Positions 52,558 to 63,520 of a stretch of DNA of 64,000 nucleotides are shown one piece after another. The position numbers and the translations under genes are program-made. This DNA is from Comamonas odontotermitis. Its GTDB lineage: Bacteria > Pseudomonadota > Gammaproteobacteria > Burkholderiales > Burkholderiaceae_C. Position 1 is the first letter of the stretch, and each line of letters opens with the position of its first letter. The DNA is taken from the NCBI RefSeq assembly GCF_014207855.1, contig NZ_JACHKZ010000004.1, positions 1 to 64,000 of the forward strand, in the 5' to 3' direction. The notes under the pieces are model-generated. The model saw nothing but the letters and a program-made list of their open reading frames with translations, had not been told where the DNA came from and searched no databases.

Positions 52558-52878
52558 TGGCACTGCACCACTTCGCTTAAAAAAGTTCGGCGCATCCTTG
52601 CACGTAAAGGACACGCCGCTTCGACAATGCCCATGTTAGGAAAAACTATCAACAAGTCATAGTGGGGAAAGCCTGTAAGTACGCATGCGTAAGCGTTTTC
52701 CCGTGGGCGCCAGCTGCTCATTTTTTTATAGTCATCGGGGTGACATACAAGGCAGCTGTACGGCGCATGCCCCCGGAGGCACTCTTCCTCAAATGCTATG
52801 AAATGGGAAGCACAAAATGCAAACAGCCAGTGTATACCGGCTGTTTTTGGCGAGGCTGGCTTGGTAAAACGAGGGCGG
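52558..52878. other. 321-bp intergenic region between livG and the DUF1178 gene
   Basis: No gene is visible. It holds the livG leader, a perfect 12-bp palindrome TACGCATGCGTA (52680-52691), a half copy of the dispersed repeat (GGCGCCAGCTGCTCATTTTT at 52706-52725), a weaker one near 52795, and the terminator of the DUF1178 gene. A livG promoter must lie here but no clear -35/-10 pair could be fixed. Confidence 0.6.
52821..52847 (-). terminator. Probable terminator after the complex I operon and DUF1178
   Basis: AAACAGCC (52821-52828) and GGCTGTTT (52839-52846) form an 8-bp stem with a 10-base loop, 30 bases after the DUF1178 stop. The minus-strand tail is GCATTTTG. Confidence 0.65.
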
Positions 52879-53361
52879 CTACTGCAGACTGTGTTTTGCA
52901 GCCTCAGGCAGCAGCAATGGCAGAATCTCGATGCCGTCATCCGCCAGTGAGCGCCGCTCGTCTGCAGTCGCCGTACCGCGAATGGCTCGGGCTTCCGTTT
53001 CGCCCTCGTGCATCTGGCGAGCCAGCCCGGCAAAATCGGATCCTACGTCTTCGGTGTGGGCCACAATGTGGCGGGAGACCTCCAGCCATGCCTGCTGCAG
53101 GGCTTGAAGATCGGCCACCGGTGCAGCGGCATCACCCGAAGCCCCCTCACGAGAAATGCCAGCGGTAGGCTGGGCGGGAGCAGAGACAGTGTTGGATTTG
53201 CGCGCCAAACGTGGGGCACTCAGGCCTTTGACGATCTCGGCAGAGCCGCACATTGGGCAGCTGAGCCAGCCACCCTGTTGTTGCTGCTCAAACTCTGCAT
53301 CAGAAGCAAACCAGCCTTCGAACACATGGTTCAGAGGGCAACGCAGATTGAGAACCTTCAT
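52879..53361 (-). CDS. DUF1178 family protein with zinc-ribbon-like N-terminus
   Basis: A 160-residue cytosolic protein. The N-terminus MKVLNLRCPLNHVFEGWFAS with CPMCGSAEIVKGLSAPRL a little later forms a C-x-x-x-H / C-x-x-C zinc ribbon-like arrangement. The rest is helical and charged, and EIVKGLSAPRL is the DUF1178 signature. Function unknown. It follows DUF2818 after 3 bases at the end of the nuo operon, as in many beta-proteobacteria, so it is probably co-transcribed with complex I. Confidence 0.88.
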   Translation of the reverse strand: MKVLNLRCPLNHVFEGWFASDAEFEQQQQGGWLSCPMCGSAEIVKGLSAPRLARKSNTVSAPAQPTAGISREGASGDAAAPVADLQALQQAWLEVSRHIVAHTEDVGSDFAGLARQMHEGETEARAIRGTATADERRSLADDGIEILPLLLPEAAKHSLQ

Positions 53362-53364
53362 GCG

Positions 53365-53682
53365 TTAGTCCGCCGAGCGGCTTTTGCGGGTCAGGTATTG
53401 GTAGACGAACCCTGGAAAGGCAAAAGTCAGAAACAGCGTGGCAGTGATAGCGTAAAACTCCCAGCCCTGAGAGCTGCGCTGCCCGGCCTTGCCCTCCAGC
53501 AGCAAGGCCAGAGCCCCTGTCAGCATATACAGCACAAGCAGCTCAACCAGCCGTATCCACAACGCCTTGCCACCTACCCTGCCCTTGGGCCCGATGGCGA
53601 AAAAACGCTGGTTGAGAAAAGGAATGTTGGCTGCGACAAAGCCCGCCACTATCACGAGCCAGATGGATGCAGTGATAGACAT
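53365..53682 (-). CDS. DUF2818 family membrane protein
   Basis: A 105-residue inner-membrane protein with three hydrophobic segments (SIWLVIVAGFVAANIPFL, LVELLVLYMLTGALALLLEG and FYAITATLFLTFAFPGFVYQ). NIPFLNQRFFAIGP is the family signature. It follows nuoN after 28 bp, a position characteristic of beta-proteobacterial nuo operons, so an accessory role for complex I is possible but unproven. Confidence 0.9.
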   Translation of the reverse strand: MSITASIWLVIVAGFVAANIPFLNQRFFAIGPKGRVGGKALWIRLVELLVLYMLTGALALLLEGKAGQRSSQGWEFYAITATLFLTFAFPGFVYQYLTRKSRSAD

Positions 53683-53710
53683 GCGGGCTTTCTTGCAGAA
53701 GGATTACAGC

Positions 53711-55204
53711 TTAGCTTGCCAGCGCGCGGAGCACGGCGTCGGTGCACAGCTTCATCAGACCACCGGGCACAATGCCCAGGATCAACACCAGTGCGCCATT
53801 GACGACCAGCACCGCACGGACATCCAGCGGGGCAGACACCTTGGCAGCGGTGATGGGCTTGTCAAAGTACATGACCTTGACGACACGCAGGTAGTAGAAC
53901 GCGCCGATCAGAGACATGACCACCGCAAACACGGCCAGTGCAATGTACAGACCGCTGCCCGATGCCACCAGCGCCTGCAACACCGCCAGCTTGGAATAGA
54001 AGCCCACCAGCGGAGGAATACCAGCCATCGAGAACAGGCAGATGGCCATCACACCTGCATACAGCGGGCTGCGCTGGTTCAGGCCTGCAAAATCGGCAAT
54101 CTCTTCACTCTCGAAACCTTCGCGGGCCAGCAGCAGCACCACGCCGAAGGTGGCCAGCGTCGTCAGCACATAGGTCACCACGTAGAACATGGCGGCGCTG
54201 TATGCGTTGCCAGCGGTAGCCGCCTCTACATTGCCATTGACCACGCCGGACATCAGGCCCAGCAGCACAAAACCCATTTGCGAGATGGTCGAGTACGCCA
54301 GCATACGCTTGATATTGGTTTGCGCAATAGCTGCCAGGTTACCCACCAGCAGCGACATGATGGCCAGTACCGCCAGCATCTGCTGCCAATCGATGGCCAG
54401 TGGCAACAAACCATCCACCAGCAGACGAATCACGATTGCAAAAGCGGCCAGCTTGGGTGCACCGCCAACGATGATGGTGACAGCCGTTGGCGCGCCCTGG
54501 TACACGTCTGGAACCCACATGTGGAATGGAACCACACCCAGCTTGAAGGCCAGACCGGCCACCACGAACACCAGACCGAAGACCAGTACCTGATGACGAA
54601 TCAGGCCGGAATTCACCGCCTTGAAGACTTCGCCGATATCGAGCGAGCCGGTGGCGCCATAGATCATGGACAGGCCGTACAGCAGGAAACCCGAAGCCAT
54701 GGCTCCCAGCACGAAATACTTCATGCCAGCTTCAACGGCTGTTGCGTTGTCTCGGCGCAGGCATACCAGCGCGTAGCTCGACAGGGTCAGCAATTCCAGA
54801 CCCAGATAGATGATCAGGAAATTGTTGCCCGAGATCATCACATTCATGCCCAGCAAGGCCAGAAGGGACAGCGAGAAGTACTCGCCACCGCGCAGCATTT
54901 CGCGGTCACGCGCATAGCCTCGGCCATACACCAGGGTCACCGCCATGGCGATGGCTGCAAAGCACTTGAGCCAGTTGCCCATGGAGTCGGAAACCACCAT
55001 GTTGCCAAAGGCGTAGAAGGTATTGCCCGCACTGGCGTACATGCCCGTGATCACAGCCACCACCAACAAAGTCAGCAGCGAGAGGATGTAGGTCACGGTG
55101 CGACCACGGCTCTTGACGCCAAGGTCCACCAAGGTGATGACGCAGCCCATCACCAACAGAACGATTTCGGGATAGATAGCCAGCCAGCTGATGTTATCAA
55201 TCAT
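53711..55204 (-). CDS. nuoN: NADH-quinone oxidoreductase subunit N
   Basis: A 497-residue, 14-helix antiporter-like subunit of complex I. It contains the conserved Lys in [14 protein letters not shown] and [20 protein letters not shown], as in proton channels of the ND2/NuoN type. It lies in the membrane arm. The gene begins 27 bp after nuoM. Confidence 0.97.
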   Translation of the reverse strand: MIDNISWLAIYPEIVLLVMGCVITLVDLGVKSRGRTVTYILSLLTLLVVAVITGMYASAGNTFYAFGNMVVSDSMGNWLKCFAAIAMAVTLVYGRGYARDREMLRGGEYFSLSLLALLGMNVMISGNNFLIIYLGLELLTLSSYALVCLRRDNATAVEAGMKYFVLGAMASGFLLYGLSMIYGATGSLDIGEVFKAVNSGLIRHQVLVFGLVFVVAGLAFKLGVVPFHMWVPDVYQGAPTAVTIIVGGAPKLAAFAIVIRLLVDGLLPLAIDWQQMLAVLAIMSLLVGNLAAIAQTNIKRMLAYSTISQMGFVLLGLMSGVVNGNVEAATAGNAYSAAMFYVVTYVLTTLATFGVVLLLAREGFESEEIADFAGLNQRSPLYAGVMAICLFSMAGIPPLVGFYSKLAVLQALVASGSGLYIALAVFAVVMSLIGAFYYLRVVKVMYFDKPITAAKVSAPLDVRAVLVVNGALVLILGIVPGGLMKLCTDAVLRALAS

Positions 55205-55231
55205 CTCAAGTCTCTCAATTCTGTCCGGGCA

Positions 55232-56701
55232 TCACAGCTTGGACGTGGCGACATGCTTGAGCAGGTCTGCAACCGACGCACCCATCACATCCGTGAATGG
55301 CGCAGGATAGATACCCATGTACAGCACCGCGGCTGCCAACACAGCCAGGATAAAGAATTCGCGGCAGCCGATATCCTTCAGCTCGCGGACATTGTCATTG
55401 GTTACCGGGCCAAAGTACACGCGCTTGTACATCCAGAGCGTGTAGGCCGCGCCCAGGATCAGAGCGGTTGCAGACAGCACACCGATCCAGAAGTTGAACT
55501 TGGTGGCCCCGAGAATCACCATCCATTCACCGATGAAACCAGCGGTGCCTGGCAGGCCGCAATTGGCCATGGCGAACAGCAGTGCAAAGGCGGCAAACTT
55601 GGGCATGGTGTTGACCACACCACCGTAGGCAGCGATTTCACGCGAGTGCACGCGGTCGTACAGCACACCGATACACAGGAACATGGCGCCCGACACAAAG
55701 CCGTGGGCAATCATCTGCACTATGCCACCCATCACACCGATGTCGTTGAAGATGAAAAAGCCCAGGGTCACAAAGCCCATGTGCGCCACCGACGAGTAAG
55801 CCACCAGCTTCTTCATGTCCTTCTGCACAATGGCAACCAGACCCACATAGACCACGGCAATCAGCGACAGCGCAATGATGAGCCAGGCCCACTTGTGGGC
55901 AGCGTCAGGCGCAATCGGCATCGAGAAACGCAAGAAGCCGTAAGCACCCAGCTTCAGCATGATGGCGGCCAGCACGGCAGAACCACCCGTAGGCGCTTCC
56001 ACGTGCACATCAGGCAGCCAAGTGTGTACCGGGAACATGGGAACCTTCACCGCAAATGCTGCGAAGAAGGCAAAGAAGATCAGCGTCTGCTCTGTCATCG
56101 ACAGCGGCAACTGGTGCCATGCCAGAATTTCAAAGCTACCTGCCTTGGTGTACAGGTACAGGATCGCGATCAGGGTCAGCAACGAGCCCATCAGCGTGTA
56201 CAGGAAGAACTTGAAAGCCGCGTAGATGCGGTTGGGGCCACCCCAGATACCGATGATCAGGTACATCGGGATCAGCGTTGCTTCAAAGAACACGTAGAAG
56301 AGCAGGCCGTCCAGTGCAGAGAACACACCGATCATCAGACCCGACAGAATCAGGAACGCGCCCATGTACTGGTTGACGCGCTCCGTGATGTTCTCCCAGG
56401 AAGCCAGCACCACGATCACCGTGATGAAGGCCGTCAGCGGTACAAACCAGAAGGAGATACCATCAACGCCCAGGTAGTAGTTGATTCCAAAACGCGGAAT
56501 CCAGGAGGCCTTCTCGACAAACTGCATCGCCGAAGTACCGAGCTGAAAGCCCGTGTACAACGGTATCGTGACCAGCAAGCCAGCCAACGCACCGATCAGG
56601 GCGATCCAGCGCACCATCTTGGCTTGTTCTTGCTTGCCGAAAGCCAACACCACCGCACCAAAGACGATGGGGGTCCAAATTGCAAGACTCAACAATCCCA
56701 T
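55232..56701 (-). CDS. nuoM: NADH-quinone oxidoreductase subunit M
   Basis: A 489-residue antiporter-like subunit. FAAFAVKVPMFPVHTWLPDV and the Lys-containing LVAYSSVAHMGFVTLGFF are the NuoM/ND4 signatures, and the N-terminal catalytic glutamate lies in the SWENITE region. It forms the second proton channel in the membrane arm and follows nuoL after 12 bp. Confidence 0.98.
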   Translation of the reverse strand: MGLLSLAIWTPIVFGAVVLAFGKQEQAKMVRWIALIGALAGLLVTIPLYTGFQLGTSAMQFVEKASWIPRFGINYYLGVDGISFWFVPLTAFITVIVVLASWENITERVNQYMGAFLILSGLMIGVFSALDGLLFYVFFEATLIPMYLIIGIWGGPNRIYAAFKFFLYTLMGSLLTLIAILYLYTKAGSFEILAWHQLPLSMTEQTLIFFAFFAAFAVKVPMFPVHTWLPDVHVEAPTGGSAVLAAIMLKLGAYGFLRFSMPIAPDAAHKWAWLIIALSLIAVVYVGLVAIVQKDMKKLVAYSSVAHMGFVTLGFFIFNDIGVMGGIVQMIAHGFVSGAMFLCIGVLYDRVHSREIAAYGGVVNTMPKFAAFALLFAMANCGLPGTAGFIGEWMVILGATKFNFWIGVLSATALILGAAYTLWMYKRVYFGPVTNDNVRELKDIGCREFFILAVLAAAVLYMGIYPAPFTDVMGASVADLLKHVATSKL

Positions 56702-56713
56702 TTTTCTTCTTCC

Positions 56714-58753
56714 TTACTTGTTGAGCAGCACAAAGTACGTCATGGCCAGGAAGATGCCCAGAATCATGACCAGTGCGTAGTGATACACATAACCCGTCTG
56801 CAGCCAGCGAACCAGAGCAGCGATACGGCCAACCACCTTCCAGGAGCCATTGACGATCAGACCGTCGATGAGTCCCTGGTCGCCCACCTTCCAGAACACA
56901 TTGCCGAATACGCGCGCGCCACGGGCAAAGATGTTCTCATACACCCAGTCCACGCCATACTTGCCTTCCAGCACCTGGTACAGACCAATCTTCTGCGAAG
57001 CGCGCTTGATGGCTGCAGGAATCTCTGGCTTGACCATGTAGAAGATGAAGGACACCACGACACCTGCCAAGGCCAGCCAGAAAGGCGCAGCCGTAAAGCC
57101 GTGCAATGCCATCGGCACCCAACCGTGAATCTTCTCGGCCAGCTCCGCCATGGCACCGTGCTTGGAGCCATCGACATAGATCACGCCCTTGAAGAAATCG
57201 CCAAACAGCATGGGCATCAGTGCGATGGCGCCGATCACCACCGAAGGGATGGCCAGCAGCACCAGAGGCAAGGTCACAACCCATGGCGACTCATGCGGCT
57301 TGGCATCGTGTCCATGGCCATGATGGTCATCATGACCATGGTGGTCGTCATGGTGCGCATCGGGGTTCTGGTCGTAGCGCTCCTTGCCGTGGAACACGAT
57401 GAAATACAGACGGAACGAGTAGAACGCAGTGATGAACACACCAGCCAGCACGGCAAAGTTGGCAAAGCCGGCAGCAGGCAGGTTCGAAGCGTGCACCGCC
57501 TCAATGATCGCGTCTTTCGAGTAGAAACCCGAGAAGAATGGCGTACCGATCAGCGCCAGATTACCCAGCAGGAAGGTGATCCAGGTGATGGGCATGTATT
57601 TGCGCACGCCACCCATCCAGCGGATGTCCTGGTTGTGGTGCATGCCCATGATCACGGAACCGGCTCCAAGGAACAGCAGCGCCTTGAAGAATGCGTGGGT
57701 CATCAGGTGGAACACCGATACCGAGTAAGCCGATACGCCCAATGCAATGGTCATGTAACCCAGCTGCGACAGCGTGGAATATGCAATCACGCGCTTGATG
57801 TCGTTCTGGATGATGCCCAGAATGCCCATGAACAGCGCAGTGATCGAACCAATCACGAGGATGAAGTTGAGCGCAGCGTCCGACAGTTCATACAGCGGCG
57901 ACATGCGCGATACCATGAAGATGCCGGCAGTCACCATGGTAGCCGCGTGGATCAGTGCCGAGATGGGGGTTGGGCCTTCCATCGAATCAGGCAGCCAGGC
58001 GTGCAACGGGAACTGTGCCGATTTGCCCATGGCACCAATGAACAGGCAGATGCAGATCACGGTCATCAACGACCAGGTGGTACCCGGCAGAGTGATGCCA
58101 GCCAGCTCGTTGGTCTTGGCAAAGATTTCGGTGTAATTGAGCGTGCCAGTGTAGGCTGCGATCAAGCCAATTCCCAGGATGAAGCCAAAGTCACCGACGC
58201 GGTTGACCACGAAAGCCTTCATGTTGGCGAAGATGGCGGTTTCCTTCTTGAAGTAGAAACCGATCAACAGGTACGACACCAGACCCACAGCTTCCCAGCC
58301 GAAGAACAGCTGCAGCAGGTTGTTGCTCATCACCAGCATCAGCATGGAGAAGGTGAACAGCGAGATGTATGAGAAGAAACGGTCGTAGCCGTCATCTTCT
58401 GCCATGTAGCCAATGGTGTAGATGTGCACCATCAGCGACACGAAGGTCACCACGCACATCATCATTGCTGTAATGGAATCGATCATGAAGCCGATTTCCA
58501 TCTTCAGCGAACCCACCGTCATCCAGGTGTAGAGCGTCTGATTGAAGGTGGCACCCTCAAACACAACGCTTTGGAACGTCATCGCCGAGATGACGAAAGC
58601 AATCAGCACACCCAGGATGGTGAGCGAGCGGCTACCGACACGGCCAATACGGTTGCCACCAAATGCGGTACCGAATATGCCTGCCAGCAAAGATCCTGCG
58701 AGCGGAGCCAGAGGCACCGCCAACAGTGTTGAAGCAGAAAGGGTTTGACTCAT
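56714..58753 (-). CDS. nuoL: NADH-quinone oxidoreductase subunit L
   Basis: A 679-residue subunit with about 16 helices, the distal proton channel of complex I with the lateral helix that couples the channels. SAQFPLHAWLPDSMEGPTPI and VIAYSTLSQLGYMTIALGV are the ND5 signatures. Between two late helices, about residues 464-486, lies a His- and Asp-rich loop (HHDDHHGHDDHHGHGHD) exposed outside the membrane, longer and more histidine-rich than in the usual NuoL. The gene begins after 28 bp of spacer from nuoK. Confidence 0.97.
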   Translation of the reverse strand: MSQTLSASTLLAVPLAPLAGSLLAGIFGTAFGGNRIGRVGSRSLTILGVLIAFVISAMTFQSVVFEGATFNQTLYTWMTVGSLKMEIGFMIDSITAMMMCVVTFVSLMVHIYTIGYMAEDDGYDRFFSYISLFTFSMLMLVMSNNLLQLFFGWEAVGLVSYLLIGFYFKKETAIFANMKAFVVNRVGDFGFILGIGLIAAYTGTLNYTEIFAKTNELAGITLPGTTWSLMTVICICLFIGAMGKSAQFPLHAWLPDSMEGPTPISALIHAATMVTAGIFMVSRMSPLYELSDAALNFILVIGSITALFMGILGIIQNDIKRVIAYSTLSQLGYMTIALGVSAYSVSVFHLMTHAFFKALLFLGAGSVIMGMHHNQDIRWMGGVRKYMPITWITFLLGNLALIGTPFFSGFYSKDAIIEAVHASNLPAAGFANFAVLAGVFITAFYSFRLYFIVFHGKERYDQNPDAHHDDHHGHDDHHGHGHDAKPHESPWVVTLPLVLLAIPSVVIGAIALMPMLFGDFFKGVIYVDGSKHGAMAELAEKIHGWVPMALHGFTAAPFWLALAGVVVSFIFYMVKPEIPAAIKRASQKIGLYQVLEGKYGVDWVYENIFARGARVFGNVFWKVGDQGLIDGLIVNGSWKVVGRIAALVRWLQTGYVYHYALVMILGIFLAMTYFVLLNK
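57304..57361 (-). repeat. His/Asp-rich repetitive segment within nuoL
   Basis: The DNA is built of repeated CATGAT/CATGG-type units encoding HHDDHHGHDDHHGHGHD, ten or so histidines within about 22 residues. Such slippage-prone sequence may vary in length between strains. Confidence 0.7.
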
Positions 58754-58781
58754 TCTTCTTAACCTTGCAAGTATTGGTGCC

Positions 58782-59090
58782 TCAACCCTTCAGGGCATTG
58801 AGATCTTCCGCATCAATAGTGGATTTGTTACGGAACAGCAGCACCAAGATAGCCAAGCCAATAGCCGACTCCGCAGCGGCAACCGTCAAAATAAAGAACA
58901 CGAAGATCTGTCCGTGCATGTCTCCCAAATAGTGGGAGAAGGCAACGAAGTTCATGTTCACCGCGAGCAGCATCAGCTCGATGGCCATCAGCAGCACAAT
59001 CAGGTTCTTGCGGTTCAGAAAGATTCCGACCACAGACAGAGCAAACAGCATTGCTCCCAGAGTCAAAAAGTGACCAAGTGTCAGTGTCAT
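58782..59090 (-). CDS. nuoK: NADH-quinone oxidoreductase subunit K
   Basis: A 102-residue, three-helix subunit. [20 protein letters not shown] carries the conserved Glu in helix 2 and [20 protein letters not shown] the second conserved Glu region, both in the proton pathway. The start overlaps the nuoJ stop by 4 bases. Confidence 0.98.
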   Translation of the reverse strand: MTLTLGHFLTLGAMLFALSVVGIFLNRKNLIVLLMAIELMLLAVNMNFVAFSHYLGDMHGQIFVFFILTVAAAESAIGLAILVLLFRNKSTIDAEDLNALKG

Positions 59091-59755
59091 GCCTTCTTCT
59101 CCTCGGTTGCGGCAGCTTCTTGCACCACAGGGGCAGCAGGCTTCACCGTCTCCACCTTCACCAGCTTCAGACGATCTTCGGCACGCACGCGCACCTGCAG
59201 GGAAGCATCAATCGCCTTGGAATCCTTGCGGTGGCGCAGTGTCAGCGCAATCGCAGCAATCATGGCAACCAGCAGGATCACGGCAGCGATCTGCACGGGG
59301 AACAGGTACTCGGTGTACAGCAGCGTACCCAGTGCCTTGACGTTGCTGTAGGGAATGACCTTGCCAGCAGCATCCACCACCGTTGGAATCACCTTGGGCT
59401 CATCCACCATGCTGAAGCCGCCAATGAGCACGACACCCATCTCAAAGGCCACAATCGCAAAAATCACAGCGGCGAGCGGAAAGTTCTTCCAGAAGCTCTT
59501 GCGCAATTGATCGATGCGGATATCCAGCATCATCACCACGAAGAGGAACAGCACCATCACGGCGCCCAGATACACCATCACCAGAACGATGGCCAGGAAC
59601 TCAGCCTTGAGCAGCAGCCAGATACCAGCGGCCTGTGAAAACGCCAACATCAGGTGCAGCACAGCATGCACCGGATTTGGGGCAGTAACGACCCGGAATG
59701 CCGCGTATAGCAGCACCACCGAGAACAGATAGAAAAAACCAGTTGTGACGTCCAT
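59087..59755 (-). CDS. nuoJ: NADH-quinone oxidoreductase subunit J
   Basis: A 222-residue, five-helix subunit. [20 protein letters not shown] and [20 protein letters not shown] (the helix 3 with a pi bulge) are typical. The C-terminal tail is longer than in E. coli, Ala/Glu/Lys rich ([16 protein letters not shown]). It follows nuoI after about 35 bp and overlaps nuoK. Confidence 0.97.
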   Translation of the reverse strand: MDVTTGFFYLFSVVLLYAAFRVVTAPNPVHAVLHLMLAFSQAAGIWLLLKAEFLAIVLVMVYLGAVMVLFLFVVMMLDIRIDQLRKSFWKNFPLAAVIFAIVAFEMGVVLIGGFSMVDEPKVIPTVVDAAGKVIPYSNVKALGTLLYTEYLFPVQIAAVILLVAMIAAIALTLRHRKDSKAIDASLQVRVRAEDRLKLVKVETVKPAAPVVQEAAATEEKKA

Positions 59756-59790
59756 GTGGGGCTCTTTTCAATCAGTCTCCAAGCGCCGCC

Positions 59791-60303
59791 TTAACGGTAC
59801 TTTGCGTCCGCAGCCTTGGCTGCAGCAATTTCAGGTTCGTAACGGTCGCCCACGGCCAACAGCATTTCCTTGGTGAAATACAGGTCGCCGCGCTTTTCAC
59901 CGTGGTATTCCAGAATCTGGGTCTCCACGATCGAATCAACGGGGCAGCTTTCTTCACAGAAGCCACAGAAAATGCACTTGGTCAGGTCGATGTCATAACG
60001 GGTGGTACGGCGCGAGCCGTCATCACGCACATCCGACTCGATGGTGATCGCCATGGCAGGGCAAACGGCCTCGCACAGCTTGCAGGCAATGCAACGCTCT
60101 TCTCCGTTTTCATAGCGACGAAGGGCGTGCAGACCACGAAAACGTGGAGACAGGGGCGTCTTTTCCTCGGGGAACTGAACGGTGATCTTGCGCGCAAAGG
60201 CGTAGCGACCGGTCAGGGCCATGCCCTTCATCAATTCCCAGAGCATGAAGCTCTTGAAAAAATCCTTCACCGAGAAAGTGCGGGGTGAAACTGCAGTAGT
60301 CAT
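59791..60303 (-). CDS. nuoI: NADH-quinone oxidoreductase subunit I
   Basis: A 170-residue peripheral subunit with two [4Fe-4S] motifs, [16 protein letters not shown] and [16 protein letters not shown] (clusters N6a and N6b), which hand electrons to NuoB. The N-terminal helix [18 protein letters not shown] lies on the membrane surface. It follows nuoH after 15 bp. Confidence 0.98.
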   Translation of the reverse strand: MTTAVSPRTFSVKDFFKSFMLWELMKGMALTGRYAFARKITVQFPEEKTPLSPRFRGLHALRRYENGEERCIACKLCEAVCPAMAITIESDVRDDGSRRTTRYDIDLTKCIFCGFCEESCPVDSIVETQILEYHGEKRGDLYFTKEMLLAVGDRYEPEIAAAKAADAKYR

Positions 60304-60318
60304 GTTGTGTGCCTCCGC

Positions 60319-61395
60319 TTACTTCCAGATGTTCCAGGGCGACAGCAGCCAGCCGCCGACAAAGACCAGATACACCAGGGTCACGGGGATGAAGATCTTC
60401 CAGCCCAGACGCATGATCTGGTCATAACGGAAACGCGGGAAAGTCGCACGGATCCAGATGAACATCGACACCACCAGGAAAGTCTTGGCAGCCAGCCAGA
60501 TCCAACCGGGGATGAACGACAGGAATTCGAAAGGTGGCAGCCAGCCGCCCAGGAACATGATCACAGCCAGGATCGACACCAGCCACATGCTGGCGTATTC
60601 GGCCAGAAAGAACACTGCAAAGCCCATGCCCGAGTATTCAACCATGTGACCGGCCACGATTTCGGCTTCGCCTTCCACCACGTCAAACGGGTGACGGTTG
60701 GTTTCGGCCACGCCCGAGATCAGGTAGACGATGAACATCGGCAACAAGGGCAGCCAGTTCCATGACAGGATGCTGGCACCGGCCGAAGCCATCATGCCCT
60801 TGCCCTGCGCAAGCACGATTTCGGTCAGGTTCATGCTGCCCGTGACCATGATGACCACCAGGAAGCAGAAGCCCATTGCGATTTCATAGGACACCATCTG
60901 GGCTGATGCGCGCAGCGCCCCCAGGAAGGCGTACTTGGAGTTCGACGCCCAGCCGGCGATGATTACGCCATAGACTTCGATCGAGGTGATTGCCATCACC
61001 AGCAGCAAACCAACATTGACGTTGGCCAAGGCAACATCAGGGCCGAAAGGAATCACCACCCACGCGGCCAACGCAGGCATGATGGCCATGATAGGACCCA
61101 GACGGTACAAGCCGGAGCTGGCAGCCGTCGGGGTAATGATTTCCTTGGTCGCCAGCTTCAAGCCATCGGCCAGAGGCTGCAGTAGACCGAAAGGACCCAC
61201 ACGGTTGGGACCGTAGCGTACCTGCATGAAGCCCAGCAGCTTGCGCTCCCAAAGCGTCAGATAGGCCACCGCGCCCATCAGGGGCAGCACGATGCACAGG
61301 ATCTTGATCAGGTTCCAAATCACCGGCCAGACCAGCGTAGACCACCAGCCTGCTGCGATCAGTGTCAGACCGCCGTTGTAAATCGCGTCAATCAT
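60319..61395 (-). CDS. nuoH: NADH-quinone oxidoreductase subunit H
   Basis: A 358-residue, eight-helix membrane subunit that forms the quinone entry channel. [20 protein letters not shown] and [20 protein letters not shown] are diagnostic; the glutamates in the latter are needed for coupling. The start overlaps the nuoG stop by 4 bases (ATGA). Confidence 0.98.
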   Translation of the reverse strand: MIDAIYNGGLTLIAAGWWSTLVWPVIWNLIKILCIVLPLMGAVAYLTLWERKLLGFMQVRYGPNRVGPFGLLQPLADGLKLATKEIITPTAASSGLYRLGPIMAIMPALAAWVVIPFGPDVALANVNVGLLLVMAITSIEVYGVIIAGWASNSKYAFLGALRASAQMVSYEIAMGFCFLVVIMVTGSMNLTEIVLAQGKGMMASAGASILSWNWLPLLPMFIVYLISGVAETNRHPFDVVEGEAEIVAGHMVEYSGMGFAVFFLAEYASMWLVSILAVIMFLGGWLPPFEFLSFIPGWIWLAAKTFLVVSMFIWIRATFPRFRYDQIMRLGWKIFIPVTLVYLVFVGGWLLSPWNIWK

Positions 61396-63506
61396 GGTGC
61401 CACCACCTCCGAGGATTGGCGGGCATCCGCAGTCATTTGCAGCGCAGGCGCACGACGCACGATTCCATCCAACTGGTAAATGCTTGCGACAACGGGCTCC
61501 TGGCTTGCAGGTGCCGCTACCGCCATATTCGTCTTGGTACTGTTGGAGAGCAACTCAGCAGGAACCTGGTCTTGCGAGCGCGTGGCCACAGCCAGCACAT
61601 CCTGGGACGACTCGAAATCCATGCCTGCTGCACCGAGCAGATTGCCCAGCACGCGCAGCACCTTCCAGGCTGGCCGTGCATCGCCCAAGGGCTTGACGAC
61701 GGCATGGAAGCCCTGCACGCGGCCTTCGGCATTCACGAACGAGCCCGATGTCTCGGTAAATGGAGCAACCGGCAGCAGTACATCGGCGATGTCCATGTTG
61801 GCCTTGAACGGGCTCAGGCTCACTACCATCTCGCAGCCCTGCAGACCATTGCTGCCAGCGGCCGAATCGAACGCAGGTTCCGTATTCAGCAAAATGGCTG
61901 CCTTGATGCCGCCAGCCAGCATTTGGCCCGCATGGAGGCCCTGCCCTTGCGGCACGGCACCCACCCATTGCGCACCCACCGTATTGGCCGCTTCCGTAAG
62001 GAAGCCGACGGTCGCACCCGTCTGGGTACCAATCCAGTTGGCGATCGCCAGCAAGGTGCTGGCTTGCGCATGGTGCGCTACCGCATTACCCAGCAGGATG
62101 GCCTTCTGCTCACCGCTTTGCAGTGCGCGAGCGATCTCGATGGCTTCAGGAGTGACGGTGCCTGCGTTGTTTGGCGCCTCGATGGCCTTGGACTGAGCGA
62201 TGGCTGCAGCGACTGACGACAGTGCATAAGCCCATTGCGCGGCAGGAGCCAGCAGCTGGTGAGCCACAGGCATGGCCAGATCGAAAGCCTTGGCATTGAT
62301 CGTGGCAACCACCGCCCCCTTGCGGGCAGCCTGGCGAATACGCTGTGCGAACAGCGGGTGTTCCTTGCGCACGTTCGAGCCCACCACCAAAGCAGTGTTC
62401 AGGTCCGACAGCGAAGCAATGGAGCGGCCCAGCCAGCGAACACCGTCGTCTTTGGCAAATTCGGCATTGCGCAGGCGGTAATCGATATTGCGGCTGCCAA
62501 GGCTGCGCACCAACTCGCCAGCCAGGAACAGCTCTTCCAGTGTGCTGTGCGGGCTGACCAATGCACCCAGCGCCTCGACACCATGATCGCGCTGCACGCC
62601 CTTGATGCCATTGGCAACGTATTCCAGCGCGACCTGCCAGCTGACTTCCGACCACTGACCGCCTTGCTTGATCATGGGCTTGGTCAGGCGCTCTTCGCCG
62701 TTGAGCGCTTCGTAGGAGAAGCGATCACGGTCAGCGATCCAGCATTCGTTGACGGCATCGTTCTCGAAAGGAACGACGCGCATCACCTTGTTGTTCTTGA
62801 CCTGAACGATCAGGTTGGCACCCGTGGAATCATGGGGCGAGACAGACTTGCGGCGCGACAGCTCCCAGGTACGGGCGCTGTAGCGGAAAGGCTTGCTCGT
62901 CAATGCACCTACGGGGCAGATGTCGATCATATTGCCGGAGAGCTCGGAATCCACCGTATCACCCACCACCGTGGTGATCTCGGAGTGCTCGCCGCGGTTG
63001 ACCATGCCCAGCTCCATCACGCCGGACACTTCCTGTCCAAAGCGCACGCAACGGGTGCAGTGGATGCAGCGGCTCATCTCTTCCATGGAAATGAGCGGGC
63101 CCACGTTCTTGTGGAAAACCACACGCTTTTCTTCCTGGTAGCGCGAGCTGCTGCCGCCGTAACCCACGGCCAGATCCTGCAGCTGGCACTCGCCACCCTG
63201 GTCGCAGATCGGGCAATCCAGCGGGTGGTTGATGAGCAGAAACTCCATCACCGATTGCTGGGCCTTTACCGCCTTGTCCGAGGTGGTGCGCACAACCATG
63301 CCTTGCGTCACCGGCGTGGCACACGCGGGCATGGCTTTGGGAGCCTTTTCCACATCCACCAGGCACATGCGGCAGTTCGCCGCGATCGACAGTTTCTTGT
63401 GGTAGCAGAAGTGGGGAATGTACTTGCCCGCAGCGTCAGCCGCGTGCATGACCATGCTGCCTTCCGCGACTTCGACCTTCTGACCGTCTATTTCAATTTC
63501 AACCAT
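61392..63506 (-). CDS. nuoG: NADH-quinone oxidoreductase subunit G
   Basis: A 704-residue peripheral subunit of the NADH module. The N-terminal [2Fe-2S] N1b ligands lie in [20 protein letters not shown], the N5 His/Cys ligands in [13 protein letters not shown], and N4 in [10 protein letters not shown] with [13 protein letters not shown]. The larger C-terminal part is a degenerate molybdopterin oxidoreductase domain without cofactor motifs. The extra N7 cysteine set of E. coli is not evident. It follows nuoF after 15 bp and overlaps nuoH. Confidence 0.97.
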   Translation of the reverse strand: MVEIEIDGQKVEVAEGSMVMHAADAAGKYIPHFCYHKKLSIAANCRMCLVDVEKAPKAMPACATPVTQGMVVRTTSDKAVKAQQSVMEFLLINHPLDCPICDQGGECQLQDLAVGYGGSSSRYQEEKRVVFHKNVGPLISMEEMSRCIHCTRCVRFGQEVSGVMELGMVNRGEHSEITTVVGDTVDSELSGNMIDICPVGALTSKPFRYSARTWELSRRKSVSPHDSTGANLIVQVKNNKVMRVVPFENDAVNECWIADRDRFSYEALNGEERLTKPMIKQGGQWSEVSWQVALEYVANGIKGVQRDHGVEALGALVSPHSTLEELFLAGELVRSLGSRNIDYRLRNAEFAKDDGVRWLGRSIASLSDLNTALVVGSNVRKEHPLFAQRIRQAARKGAVVATINAKAFDLAMPVAHQLLAPAAQWAYALSSVAAAIAQSKAIEAPNNAGTVTPEAIEIARALQSGEQKAILLGNAVAHHAQASTLLAIANWIGTQTGATVGFLTEAANTVGAQWVGAVPQGQGLHAGQMLAGGIKAAILLNTEPAFDSAAGSNGLQGCEMVVSLSPFKANMDIADVLLPVAPFTETSGSFVNAEGRVQGFHAVVKPLGDARPAWKVLRVLGNLLGAAGMDFESSQDVLAVATRSQDQVPAELLSNSTKTNMAVAAPASQEPVVASIYQLDGIVRRAPALQMTADARQSSEVVAP

Positions 63507-63520
63507 ATGCTCACTCGCGA

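Noticed and set aside
52680-52691. TACGCATGCGTA palindrome as an operator for livG
   Set aside because: It is 120 bases from the livG start and no promoter could be placed next to it; kept only as a note in the intergenic entry.
53489-58372. Very long open frame on the plus strand, His/Gln-rich
   Set aside because: It is entirely antisense to nuoN, nuoM and nuoL, which have full-length family matches; the strange composition is what mirrored high-GC coding DNA gives.
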